From: Combretum micranthum
Lineage: Eukaryota > Streptophyta > Magnoliopsida > Myrtales > Combretaceae
DNA length: 64,000 nucleotides
NCBI GenBank assembly: GCA_024138025.1
Contig: JAMXBD010000689.1
Span: forward strand, 434,001-498,000
Direction of reading: 5' to 3'
A model generated the notes under the pieces. It saw only the letters and a program-made list of their open reading frames with translations, was not told the origin of the DNA and ran no database searches. The translations under genes and the position numbers were made by a program. Position 1 is the stretch's first letter. Every line of letters begins with the position of its first letter. Shown here piece by piece: positions 26,059 through 38,710 of this stretch.

Positions 26059-28800
26059 TGTAAGGACCAAACATGTACTATATTAAAATATGACATGTTA
26101 TGTCCCCCAACCACATATAATATACGGACATATTATATGTAAGGTTGTTTGAAAAGGGATTGTTTATGTGAATTGCCTGTTTAACCTGATTAAACTTTTA
26201 ATAACTTAAAAAAAGCTACTCATAAAAGAGTAGATACTTTAATGTCATGGTATCTTAAGTTTACAAACATATATTACATACAATATAAGGAATTTAAATA
26301 GAAACTTTATATTACAAACTTAGGCTTACAAGTAAGCCAAGTCTATACTCTTACAATTTAAAAAAAACAAGCTTGATCTGGTCTTTCTTTCCAAGGAAAA
26401 CAACAAGGTCGGTCTAAGGATCTTAATTGTCACACTCATTCAAAAAGTCTTCAAAGTCCGTCCCATAACCCAAGGAATCATAGAACTCATCCTCTTCAAT
26501 ACTTGAAATAGTAAAAGTGAGCTAGAGGCCCAGTACATAGTAATAAAAACAAATACGATGTGACATACACTCTTAAACTAATGCAAAGTAAGTCATAAAT
26601 TCTCTCTTTAATTAAGTCAACAACACAACACAACACTGGAATATTCAAACTTCGAATTCAATCCTGGGGTCCTGAGTAACCGCAGCTGCTCAGGGGGTTA
26701 ATATAAGCGGCTCGAATACTTATATCTCTGCTATATCCTCATAACGAAAAAGTAATTTCATTTAAGCTTTACAGCCATTATCAACTTTACTTAACTTAAT
26801 CAATAATATCGCTTCGTTCAATCGTCCTCATAAACGTGAACCAAATCATATTATATCATTTTAAGGATAAGCAAATGTTATAACGAAACAATATTCCCTA
26901 TCAATTACCAACCAAGCCACTAAGAAAGCCCATTGCATCATGACTAGTGGCCTATGTGCCTAAGCACCATGTTAACCTCATTAACAGGGTTGCCGCTCCT
27001 CAGACCAGATTCAACAGTGAAAAGCAAAACCAGTTCAAACAATTTTTAATTCCTCTTTGATTAGAGTTGGTTTAGAAATACATATATATAATCTAAAAAT
27101 CAACAATCACATTACTGTGTACCTTGATAACTAGGTTTATCAAGCAAACGTCTAGTATTCGAACTCAGACGAGTATGAGAATTTGTCAAAGAAATCATTT
27201 AATATAAAACATCGTTAAGTCACAATTATACATTAATTCATTAAACCTTTGTCAAACTCAAGTAAAATTTAAATCAACACATAATTCATATTCACACATA
27301 CAAAATATATGTATATATATACATAATATTCATTTATTTAAACTTAACCATTGTAGTTCATTCAACTAATATAACACATTAACTATCATTTATCTATTTT
27401 ATTTTAGCTCAAAAAGATTCATTTCATACTTAACTACATACACTTAATTAGTAAAACAAGTTTTCAACTTTATTTGAAAAATATAGTAGCTGGAAAGAAT
27501 TAAACTTTTGACCTTGATACTTTTTGAATTTGCAAAAACTTAAAATATGAAAGTTGTAGACTCTTTTTAAGTTTTCTAACGCAATTTGAATCACCTTAAT
27601 TTGAGTTCGTATGAAAAAGTTATGATTAAATTACAAAAACACTAGCACACTGCTAAAGGGCTTATCTCGCTCGTGATCACGCCCGTTAGATGAAAATACA
27701 TTATTGGAGGTGATCACGCCCATGATTAGATGAAAATGCATGATAAGAGGCTATTACGCCCTTGATCACACCCTTGATGAGTTGTCTGTCAAATTTTTGG
27801 AGAAGCCGAGATTATAACGGGGTCAATCACGCTTGTGATCAATGTCTTGTCTTCGATTTTCACGTTTTTCCTTCATTTTTTTCTTCAGAATTCAACTTCT
27901 TACCTATATCCTATCATACCCTAAGCTCAATATGAACATCATTAATCATGTCTCTTACAATTATCAACACCAAACAAGTACAAAATCCACTTCAACAACA
28001 GCAAACAAACTCTCCACATCACTCAACATAAATTAAACCCTTCATCACTAAATTCACCAACTCAAACATACTCAAAACAACTCTTACACTCACCATAACT
28101 CCTCAATCACAACTTATTTATTTCCAAACACTTCAAAAGCTCATATAACCCCATTGGTTAACATGAATTATAAAAACCACATTCAAACTACCATGAACCA
28201 ACTAGAACAAGAAATCTTTCTTGTGTTGAAAATAAAGAAAACGACAACTATAAAAGCATGCAACTAACCTTAAGAAGCTTTAACTTGATAATTGAGTCTC
28301 AGGGAAGATGTTCTTGACAATTTATGCAAGAAAAATTGAAAAGAGAAGATGGTATAATATGGAACAAAGGCACCGTAGCATGGGGTCTGTTTAGGATGTA
28401 TGTTTTGGACTTGTGATTTTTGATAAAAGTAATTTGTATTTATCCTTTTCATTTGACTTTTGGGGCAACTGTGCAAAGGAGAAAAAGGCTTGGATTTGGG
28501 CTAAAGTTTGCTTGTTTTTGGGCTTAAAAAAAAAATCTGCTATGTTGGGTTTAAGTTTGGTTCTTGGTTTTTTTAAAAAAAAATTCAAGTTTACATGCAT
28601 TAAAACAATAATCAACATAATTACCAAAGTTCACTAACACATTATCTTTATTTACAACACCTATAACTTCTCAATCATATTTGTATTAAATAACTATGAT
28701 TTCATCAACTCAAACATATATAACATATTTCACTCACCAATCATAAAATACACTATTAATACTGATTCACATTAACACATAAATTTCTAACATGTTTAAA
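26059..28800 (-). repeat. LTR, family copy C (minus orientation)
   Basis: Read on the complement it carries the copy A blocks in order: end 'ggtccttaca' at 26059, 'ccttacatataatatg' near 26130-26146, 'tgtactgggcctctagctca' near 26518-26538, 'ctgagcagctgcggttactcaggacccc' area near 26670-26698, and the 'aagcccaaaaacaagc' block near 28508-28530. The LTR start should lie about 28.8-29.1 kb but no clear terminal TG/CA plus TSD pair was found. Non-coding; no partner LTR was seen in the window at the expected distance. Confidence 0.55.
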
Positions 28801-29609
28801 TTATCCATAAAGATATATTCATCAAAATTTATATTTCAAGCAAATATTACATATTCTCATCAACCAAACACTCAACAAAACTTTATAATTTAATTAAATC
28901 AAATTGTATATATTAAGAGTTAGGCTATTTCAACATATATCATATGCATGTAACAAATCTAACATATACGTATTGTATGTTTTACACATATTATATGTTA
29001 TTTTTATATAATTCACATCTGAGATATATATCTATATATATAAGATATATATTGTGTATGTAACATATATAATATATAATATACATAACAAATAACCAAG
29101 TCGTAAGTTTTTTCCCCCCTAAGTTTACTCTAAAAATTGATTATTTATTTGAGATGTTTCCTTTAATAAATTGATACAAATTAAATTTCATGCTTGCATT
29201 TTTAATTTTAATAAGAAACGCCTCTAATAATAGTAATGCTTCATAAACGTAATTGAAATAGATAAGAATTTGTGATGTTTACCAAACTTTGAATGATTAC
29301 TAAAGTAGAAATTTATGCGTGGCAACATTATAAAAATTTACCAGTTCTTTTTTGAAATTCTAATATGTTGATATAAGTGATAGACATTAACTAGAGCATA
29401 GATACTATAAGAACCATTCAAAGATGAAAATGAAGATTACTTTCATGCTACCTTGATTTTAATACCAAAGCATTAAAAAACGTACATGAAATAATGGAGC
29501 AATGCATTAAAATATCCATAGCTATACATATTATATATAATAAATATATCAATCACTATTACCATCTCCTTTAGTAAAGCTACCTACATATTTTAGATGT
29601 AAATATTTG
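28801..29609. other. Very AT-rich spacer
   Basis: No gene. Runs of alternating AT words at about 28930-29090 ('atatatctatatatataag' style). It may include the true start of LTR copy C. Confidence 0.5.
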
Positions 29610-30577
29610 TGATGTCCCAAATATGATCAAGGCATATTCAGTTTGCCATGTTATCTAGAATTTTGAAATCATTTGGGGTCTATTTTGATGGTCTATTTTT
29701 CATTTCTATCTGTATTTGTATCTTTTTCAAAGTAATATGTATAAATATGTTTGATTTACATTTATATTTTATCTATTTGATCTTTTAATGAGAATTGCTA
29801 ACTTTTTTCCGTATGTATCTAATTCTTTATAAATAATTTGTTAGAAAAAAAGTTTAAAAAAAGTGTCTATATTTGTAATCTGTCAACAAATAAACAGACC
29901 CTTAATTAGATTAAATTTTAAAAATTATATTGCAGCAGAATAGTTATTAAACGTAAAGTAACGAATCTATGTAGCTTGAAAAGGTAATACAAACCATAAG
30001 CACATAACCAAGCCCTTGAAAAGTTACAAATTGAAAATATAAACTATAACTTCTATTAGTAATGTATAAGATCCAATAATCCTAGTCTCTCCAGTAGTCA
30101 ATAAGCTCGTCTAATTCCGTCCTGTACCTAAAATAACCATAAACATCAACATAGAAGTCATCATCACTTAGAAAAGATAAAAGTGACCTAAAGCCCAATA
30201 CAACAGCAACACAAGCACAAACAATATGGCAACGTGCTTTTAGTCTGAATGCAATACAATAACAAAAAATTTATATCTTTAAATTAAATGCGGCAAATCA
30301 ACAGTGAGCACTTACACTTTGGTAACACACTAGGAATCTAGGTGTCCTGAATAACAACAACTGCAAAGATGGTTTATATAAATAGTTCGAATACATATAT
30401 CTCCTATCTCTACAAGTATTACGCATCTCTATCTATCTTAATCCATAATATAATGTGGCTCAACCAGTCCCATAAACGTGAGCCATACTATATTACTTCT
30501 CATCAATCTAGGTAGACATTATCCTATTGTTATTTTCCTTATCAACTACCCATTGAACCACTCATGATGGCCTAAAC
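29610..30577 (-). repeat. LTR, family copy D, first part (minus orientation)
   Basis: It shares with copy C, in the same order, 'gtgacctaaagcccaatacaa' (near 30182), a 'gtgtcctgaataacaacaactgc' block (near 30341) and 'tatcaactaccca...ccactcatgatggcc' (30540-30572). The sequence is then interrupted exactly where the next element begins and resumes at 35495. A left end at 'tgatgtccc' (29610) is tentative. Confidence 0.6.
29675..29901. mobile_element. Small MITE inside LTR copy D
   Basis: The ends 'ggggtctatttt' and 'aaacagaccc' are inverted with partial internal continuation ('atggtc', 'gtcaac'). The segment interrupts the alignment of copy D with copy C. Its TSD is unclear, so the class is open. 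Confidence 0.4.
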
Positions 30578-31274
30578 TGTAACATCCTAAATTATACATC
30601 TACTTAAATTTTGGTAATTATAAATCGATAGTAATATCTGGCAGAAATTTAGAAAATAACCAAAAACATCTCTATTTTCAAATTTAAATATTGTAATTTC
30701 CAATATAGTTAATAAAAAACATAATCAAAATAAAAATATCAGCATATAGAAGATCTATACCAAAAAAACATTTTTAATAAGATTTAATAATAATAATAAT
30801 AATAATATATAAACTAAAAATTAAAAATAATAAGTATGAACATAAATTAGATCCAAAAAATAATTCAAAATGTACAAACAAAAGATAACCACTATAAATT
30901 TATAATAGTAAAGTATAAATAAAGTCAAATCAAAGACAATATAATTATTAATTAAGTCATAAAATATCAAAATATTAATAACTCAAACCCCTTAACGAAT
31001 AAATTATAATTTACGATAACATCTATTAAAGCTTAAAAATAAAAGTCTTAAACTAAAGATTTTAAATATATCATAGTGTTAAGAATATTTAATATAGTAG
31101 GTACATAAGTTTTCATCTAAAAATATTATCAAATAAGTATTCAATTTACGTAGTAACTAAACCTAGAAAAATAAACTTTTCAAGAAAGTCAAGCCTCCTA
31201 CTACTCCCCCAAAATTTATTTCCCCATAAGTTCAGTCCCTCTCTCATTTCTTTCCGCTCACCTCTCGTCTCATA

Positions 31275-31324
<50 letters not shown>

Positions 31325-34300
31325 ATGAAAAGTTTTCATATGTAGACTTCAAGAAAAAAAAAATCATTCTCCTGGGAAGAACGAAACAAAAGAAAAAGAA
31401 AAGAAAATTAAAAAAGGAAAAATAAATAATAATAAATAAAAAGAGAACTAGAAGCTCCTCCGATCTTCAAAATCCATATCTTTTACATTCGACAATCGAT
31501 TCCAATTCCAGAAATGGTGTTGTGATCGTGGCGATACGCTCTTCAATTCAAGACTACATAGGATAAGGTTTTGAATACTATAAAATTTTACTATTATGAT
31601 CACGAACGTAGAAGTTTTCATAATATTAGAAGTTTTATATTAGTTTTTACTATAGGTATACATGTTTACAAGAGTATATAATGATAATAATATAAAATTA
31701 TGTCATGATAGTGTGTGTATTTAGAGCAGCCAATATTACATTTTTCTTATCAAAGGGATAGTAATCTGATAAATAAAAACACTAGATTGTAGAAAATTGA
31801 TCATAAAACTAAATGATTAATTTCTAGAGTCCATTTATTAGTAGACAAAAATTTAGAGGCAAATCGCTTGAGTTAAAATATACCCAATTGAATCAATAAC
31901 TGATCAAAATCTACCAATATAAAGCTCAAATTAAAATTCTAATTTTACAAACATAAAAGTTATAATATTTTAATCCTATATAGACTAAAACCCTAGTTCA
32001 TCCTATCAGATCTGGAAACTCTAATCGCGTAGGTGAAAAACCTAAATCTATCCAATCCTATAGACTTTAGATTTTAGTTTTCAACCCAAAAACAATCTAA
32101 GAAAAATATATAACCCTAACCATTGAGATATATTTAGTATAATACTCGAAACTTCTCAAAACACTAAAAGTTAAGCATGCTCATGACTTAGGATGGGTGA
32201 CCTCCTAGGAAATAAATGGTAATTTGCCAAAATGAGTGATATCTCGATAAATATAGTTCCAAAACAATAAGTGCTAGTTTAGAGTTGAATTACTATATCT
32301 TTAAAGTATATCAATCAGCAAATGATAGTTTAACAATAAATCACTAGGTTTAAGATATACCCATTAAAACTAGATATTAGGTCTAATTTACATAAATAAG
32401 ACTCAAACTAAGATTTTAATATCGAAAACACTAAAACAAAAATATTCTTAACTTATATAACACCAAACCCAACTTTAGTTTTTAAAATCCTAAACCCTAA
32501 TCGGGTAGACAAAAACCATAATATTATTCAATTGTGTAAACACAAAACACTAGAAATCAAGTCAAAACTATTTCTTATAAAATCTATAACTTAAAACCTG
32601 ATTTAAATAGTTCATTTAATATTAGTTAGTAATTTAGTTTTGTACTCATCAATATATATATATGATATAATAAATTATTCATCTTATATATATTATGAAC
32701 TCCTTAAAACACAAAACCAATCCGTTTTATTTTTCCTCTTCACCGTAAAACAATAACATACTTATTTTCAAAATATTTCAGTTCACCTACTCTAAATTCC
32801 TTAGGAAAATAACATCGTTTCCTATATAAAAATGTTAGGGAATAAAGAAGAAATCATGATGATTTATGTTCTTTAACAATACTTATAAATTAATTATGTT
32901 TAATAGGAGAAAACATAAAGATCATGTTAGTTCAAGTTAGATCATAGGTTAAATGTCATTATATAACGCTCATTATGTTTTATAAAGTAAAACTTAACTA
33001 AAGAAACAATTAGAACTAAGTAAAGCAAACTAATAACGTAGTTTCGGCCAATAAAAAGATATTCTATGGGAAGTTTAATAATTTATATCACACACAACAT
33101 TTACTCATGAGTAGAAATGAAATTAAGGAGGAAAATAAAAGCTTAGAAAACCCTAGAACCTTATAATAAAAGTTTAAACCCTATAAGAAAACTTAAGAAA
33201 ACTTTACTTGAATTTGATAAATGAAACATACTTAATCATTCTATTAATAAGAAGATTGAATATGTAATTAAACTCCAATATGTGACCTTATATACAAATA
33301 TAAGATTCATATCATACGTAGAAATAAGATTTGATATATAAACTTAATATAATTTAGGTATTATATGGATTAAAGATAATTTAGCTTTGGATCTAGTAGA
33401 TGAACTTAGTAACAAGCTTATATAGACATATGAAGATTTCGGTACATATAAAAGAAAAAGATTCCTAAAACAAAACTTAAAGTAATTCATTAGAAAATTA
33501 AAATGATATAAAATTGTGATTGAGAAATTGAACTTGAGAAATAATCCTAGAACCTTAAGTATAAAATTTGACACTTATAAGACTATAAGGATATAAAGAT
33601 AGACTGTTGTAAATCGTAGAAATATCAGTTGGTATAATCAAATTAACTAAAGTTACATACTTAAAATAAGTTCAAGATAAGCAAAATGAAAATAAATATA
33701 AATATATATACTTTAACTAAAAAGTTAAGTAATGGACTTAAATTAAGTTAATCACTAAAACGATGAAATAAACATAAAACAAGGAATTGAATTTGAAATG
33801 AGAATTAAGAATAATAAAAAAAAGGCATCATTGTGATACCTTTTGGACCCCTAAAGTAACATGGGGATAAATATACACAATGATTATTTCAACTTGATAA
33901 TTTAAAACTACATTTGATAAGCTTTCCACTGACTATTCATATACTAAAAATCCAAGTTAAAACGAGTACAATATGCTTAATTTAAGATTACGTGATTAAA
34001 CTCGATATTTGAAAACATTTAAAATACTTTTCTTAAGAAAACTAAGATTATACGAACTTTATAGTTTAACTTACGAAATATAGCCTTGACAAGCTTCAAA
34101 ATGACTAATTATATATTAAAGTTGGACTAAGAATGTTAAAACTCGAGTTTAATATGCAAAGACACAATAGGTTTCTTTGTTTGAATAAGAGTATAGCAAT
34201 GAGGATCCGGTATCTCGCTTCTCAAGGGATACAAATCCGTCTTCGGTTTTCTTATAGACTTCTATGACCACTAAGCAAGGACAAAGAGGTGAGTATATTC

Positions 34301-35494
34301 CGATGACCTTCATATCTGCTTATGCTTATAGGTTTAGATTATGATATCTTGTTAATATAAATTAAATGATTCATGTATGGGGTTAGGAAATTTATGTTTG
34401 TGGTTGCTCATGTTTGTTATCTGTATTGAAAATACTATATGTTATTCTGAACATTAAGTATGAAGTGTTGCTTAATCATTTTGATCTTTGCGAGTGTCTA
34501 ACAATTGTCTGATCGCCAAATAAATGGACTTAATAACTATTGGCGTGATAATTACAAAATTGAGCTTGCATTGCACAATTGCATATAAAGCCATCACTAC
34601 TATACTTTGACCCAGATGGGCCACACTGTCCAGTGAGGACGGTGAACATAAAGGACCGAAGTGGTATATGCCTAATGTGTACAATGGGCCTTGATCTAAG
34701 GGAATGGGAACTAATTCGTCCTGCAGAGACAACCCATCTCCTAGGCTCACGCCTAGCCATGGTTAAGGATATCTTGCTTCAATGGGATGTTGTTATATGT
34801 ATATTATTTTCTGTATATATAAAACTCCTTGAATAAATTTTATTCCCGAAGTATTAGTGGTCCGGGTGTTGATGTGTGGATGTACCCCAACTGTGGATTC
34901 GGAAGGCGTAAATCCGAATATATATATGGCTATCGGTTTGCGATATGTACTTATTCATTTACTTGTCTACATTCCATATACTTGTTTAATAACTTGTTTG
35001 TTTTTGCTTGAACGGTATGGGGTGAGGATACACTTCACTCGGCTAGTTGTAGCTAACTTCCCATCAGTTTGTTTTTGCAGGTAAGTTGAATACATGGATG
35101 GGATAAGATCTGAGTGTAAAGCATGACAAAGATCAAGTTGTACAAGACTGATAGAAAATTGAGAATTTGATAGGTTAAACCTAGTTGAGAGAATAAGTAT
35201 AAAAATGTAGTCTTTGTATTAACTTAAACCTAGTTGATATTTTGTATTAAACCTAAGTTTACCTTATCTTATCTTTTGGTAGGATATCTGATTCTTTGCG
35301 GTCTTGTAATCTATGGAAGTTTTGATATCCAATAAATTATTTTCATAATAAGTTTATATATGTATAATACAAGGAGAGGATAATTAATTATAGTTTTGTA
35401 AATTCTAACATGCAAGGCAATCTTCATATTGCAGGTGCATACGTGATACAGTGAGTTAGGGCAATAGTACTAGGCCTCATATAGGGTCGCTACA
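30578..35494 (+). repeat. 4.9-kb LTR-like element inserted into LTR copy D
   Basis: It starts TGTAACATCC and ends GGGTCGCTACA. Flanking bases TAAAC (30573-30577) and TAAAT (35495-35499) form a near-perfect 5-bp TSD, and sequence of copy D resumes directly after it, which confirms the boundaries. There is no second LTR, no primer-binding site and no coding region, so it is best read as an unusually long solo LTR. Internal features are a (CT)n tract at about 31270-31324, a diverged tandem duplication of roughly 0.5 kb (about 31840-32110 against 32300-32560) and a less AT-rich end (34190-35090). Short frames at 34472-35084 lie in that end and look non-coding. Confidence 0.7.
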
Positions 35495-35780
35495 TAAATG
35501 CCTAATTACCATGCTAGCACCATCTAGTAAAGTTATCGCCCTTCAGATCGGGTTAAACAACCATGCATAAGCACCAAGTAATTATTAAGGCCGTCTTCAA
35601 GTATTAATTCATTTATGATGTCTGGCATGTAACACATAAGTCACTGCGTACTCGATATAAATATTAGAGCCTGAGAAATATCAAAAGATAGATTCGGAAG
35701 TGAACAAATTTCTGCTCAAGAAAACTGATCTCACATAAGAATCAATTTAATAATCAAATCACAATTAATAAGGCAGTTAA
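35495..35780 (-). repeat. LTR copy D, second part
   Basis: It resumes copy D: 'atgcctaattaccatgctagcacc', 'gttatcgcccttcagatcgggtt' and 'tcactgcgtactcgatataaatattagagcctga' correspond to copy C at 26953-27010 and 27117-27170. Similarity fades after about 35780, probably because a further element truncates it. Confidence 0.6.
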
Positions 35781-37715
35781 GAAGCAGGTCCTAATATAAG
35801 ACGTATGAACATATTTGAAGTAAAATCGATTGGGGTAATAGGATTAAGAGATTTTGGTTAAGCCTACTTGATTTGATATTAAGTTTCTTATTTGGAAGTA
35901 GTGGGCTTCTAGCGATCTTAAAGTAAGCCGAATAGAAATATGTCTAATTGTTATATTGTTTAGGGTCATGGGCTTAAGGAATTAGATATGAACCAATTAA
36001 GAATTATAATTCATTAATTAAGTGGAATTAGACTTAAATATTGGAATTGAGCCCTTTAGAGTAGAATCAGATATTTGACTCAACCTTTTAGATTTAATCC
36101 CAATAAAATAGAATTAGATTTTATTTAAGCTATTGAGCCTTGATGACTCCTAAATTGGCCCAATTGCTCTATAATTATATTTTGAGGCTTTTGAACTCAA
36201 GAATTTATATTGAAGCCCAATAAGTAATTTAATACCTAGAAATTGATATTGGACTTAAATATTTTGGAATTAGGCCTAATTGGAATAATGTTGGTCATTA
36301 AGCCTATATTTTCAAAATTAAGCCCATAAATCACCATTTTAATGTATGAGTTGATTTTTAGTTCAAAAGGCCCTAAAAAGACTAAGGAAATCCACGATTA
36401 ATAACAACAGGTCCATTTAAGTGTAAATAGGCCAAGTAGATAAGTTATAGGCTAATGGACTTAAAGATTTTGACTAAACCCACGTTGGATTTTTAGAACC
36501 TAATTTAAGTATATATATTTTATTTAAGCATGGAATTAGCTAATGAACTCTAGATTAACTAGTTAGGCCCAATTAATCTAGAAAGTTCCAATTAAGATTA
36601 AAATAGTTTAATTAGATTAGAATAAAACTAATGTACCTAAGGTTTACTATTAAAATCCAATTTGGTGCAAATTGTATAGTTTATCCTAAATTACACTTAA
36701 TTAGCAATTATTAATTAAAATTCATGATTTTGTTATCTAAATAATTATAATCTGTCAAAATTCATTATAAGGTCATTTAAATTTTTTTAAAATCAAATTT
36801 AAAATTTGAAATCCGGTTTAGCTTTTTAGATCAAATTTACTGGTAAATGACGTTGTCTAAGTTACTAATTATTAAAAATAGGGAATTAATTTCAAAATTT
36901 CCAGTTTACATATAAAATCATTATTTTAACTATTTTCATCAAATTTTATGAAAAATAAATTTATTTAATATTTTTAATAACCATAAGCATATAATAGCCT
37001 ATTTTCCTAGAAAAACGCCTTTAAAATCTGGATTTTATTATTTAAAATTTATCAAAAATATTTTTAAATTTCCAGAAAATATATTAACATATTTTTAAGT
37101 TTAAATCCAAATTTTCAACATTATTTACTATTCTAACATATATTTCCATAAATCAAGCAAATTAACATAATATTTATGGTAAATTTGTAATTAAATTGCA
37201 CAAATTGGAATTTATCAATTTCAAATGAATTCATACATTATAAAGTTTCTAAATTCGGCTTAAGATCATGTATAATATAAATCCTTATTTATTTCACAAT
37301 TTTCTACCCAAAATAAACACAAATCACAATTTAGATAAACATAATATGCATATTCATACATATATTATTTGGTACCTAATATATTCTATAAAAACGTCGT
37401 AAATACATGTTCTAATTTTTTATCTAAAATTATAGCATGTTTCTTGCATTATTTATCAAAATAAACTCCATTTGCATGCATATATGGCACAATTATTAAA
37501 TAAATTGTAAAAATTCATCAAATCACTATCAAAATATATATCTAAGCATATAAAATTAGCTAATAACATATATGTAAGTATTAAACTCAAATCAACAAGT
37601 TCAACATCAAATATAAAAAAAATAACTTACTAGAATAGCAATATACTCTTGACAAGCCCCTAAACCTTTCTACCACTACGAGCAAGTTGAAGAAGCTACA
37701 CCCCACACCACACCC

Positions 37716-37752
<37 letters not shown>

Positions 37753-38710
37753 CCCCAACTTCAACCTGATTTTATCTTGAAAAAAAAATCACATAAGAAT
37801 CAAATTGAAGATAAGGTTAGATTTGGAATTGAATAAGTAAAGAAATGGGTATGAGCATTAGGGACTACTTTACCTAATTAGCACTCACTTTGGTAGGGTT
37901 TCTTCTTTTAAATGGCTTTCTAATCTTAAAAGAAGGTGTTTTTGGTGTATTTGAATTGAGAATTCTTGGTAGAAAATGAAGAGAATAGATGAACTTTTGG
38001 GTAGAAGAAAGAGAAAATGGATGAGAGAAAATCTTTGGTGTGATATGGAGGGATCCTATGATATATAGGGTGCAGGAATTAATGAGATTTTGATGGATTT
38101 TTGAGTGTGTAAAGGTTGAAAAGAAGTCTTAGATTAGGTGTGATGTTAATTATAGAAGGGATTCATATGCGTTCTTGTAGGTTTTACTTTTGATGAAAAT
38201 GAAAAAAAAAATGTAGAAATTTAGATAACTTCTTGTAGAGGTTACTTCCAAGCTAAGGGATTGTTTATATGACTTCTTGTGGAGGTTACTTCCAAGCTAA
38301 GGGGATTGGTTAAGGTGTCATTAGAGTATGATTAGAATTTAGCTAAATTAATCTAGTAATTTAGCTTAGGGATTTGATTGGTTGGAAATTAATATTTAGT
38401 TTGAATTTAGGAATTTAGATTTAGGTTAAAATAGTTAAATTTGGTATTTGGGAGTTTTAGGTAATTGAGTTTGAGAATTTATGCTCAAATTGATATTTGA
38501 TGGCAATTGAGTAACTTGATAAGTTGAGACGAGTGTTTGAATATCCAATTTTAATTAAACTCAATCACTAATTCAATTTAGTTAAATTACTTAATTATAC
38601 CCCAAAGTTTAATAATTCATTTAATTTAACTATCTAATTTCAATTATTGATCTAAGTTTAAATTTAGGTTCAAAATAACTCATACTTTTATACTATTTAA
38701 TTGTGGCATT
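35781..38710 (-). repeat. AT-rich LTR-like block, minus orientation
   Basis: No gene. On the complement, a TATA-like 'cctatatatcatagg' near 38056-38071 is followed by a purine/pyrimidine-biased leader region (37860-38050) such as is common downstream of LTR promoters. The segment ends '...tggca' at about 38709, which would be TGCCA on the complement. It holds a 33-base C run at 37717-37749. A short tandem duplication lies at 38230-38300 ('acttcttgt(a/g)gaggttacttccaagctaag' twice). No TSD was identified; the class is inference. Confidence 0.35.

Noticed and set aside
32030..32520. Telomere-like 'aaaccctaa' words
   Set aside because: Only scattered single copies, not a tandem array; the same holds for those near 41930 and 62820.
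34472..35084. Cluster of overlapping frames suggesting a gene
   Set aside because: They lie in the less AT-rich end of the 4.9-kb LTR-like element, overlap on both strands and have no recognisable domain.
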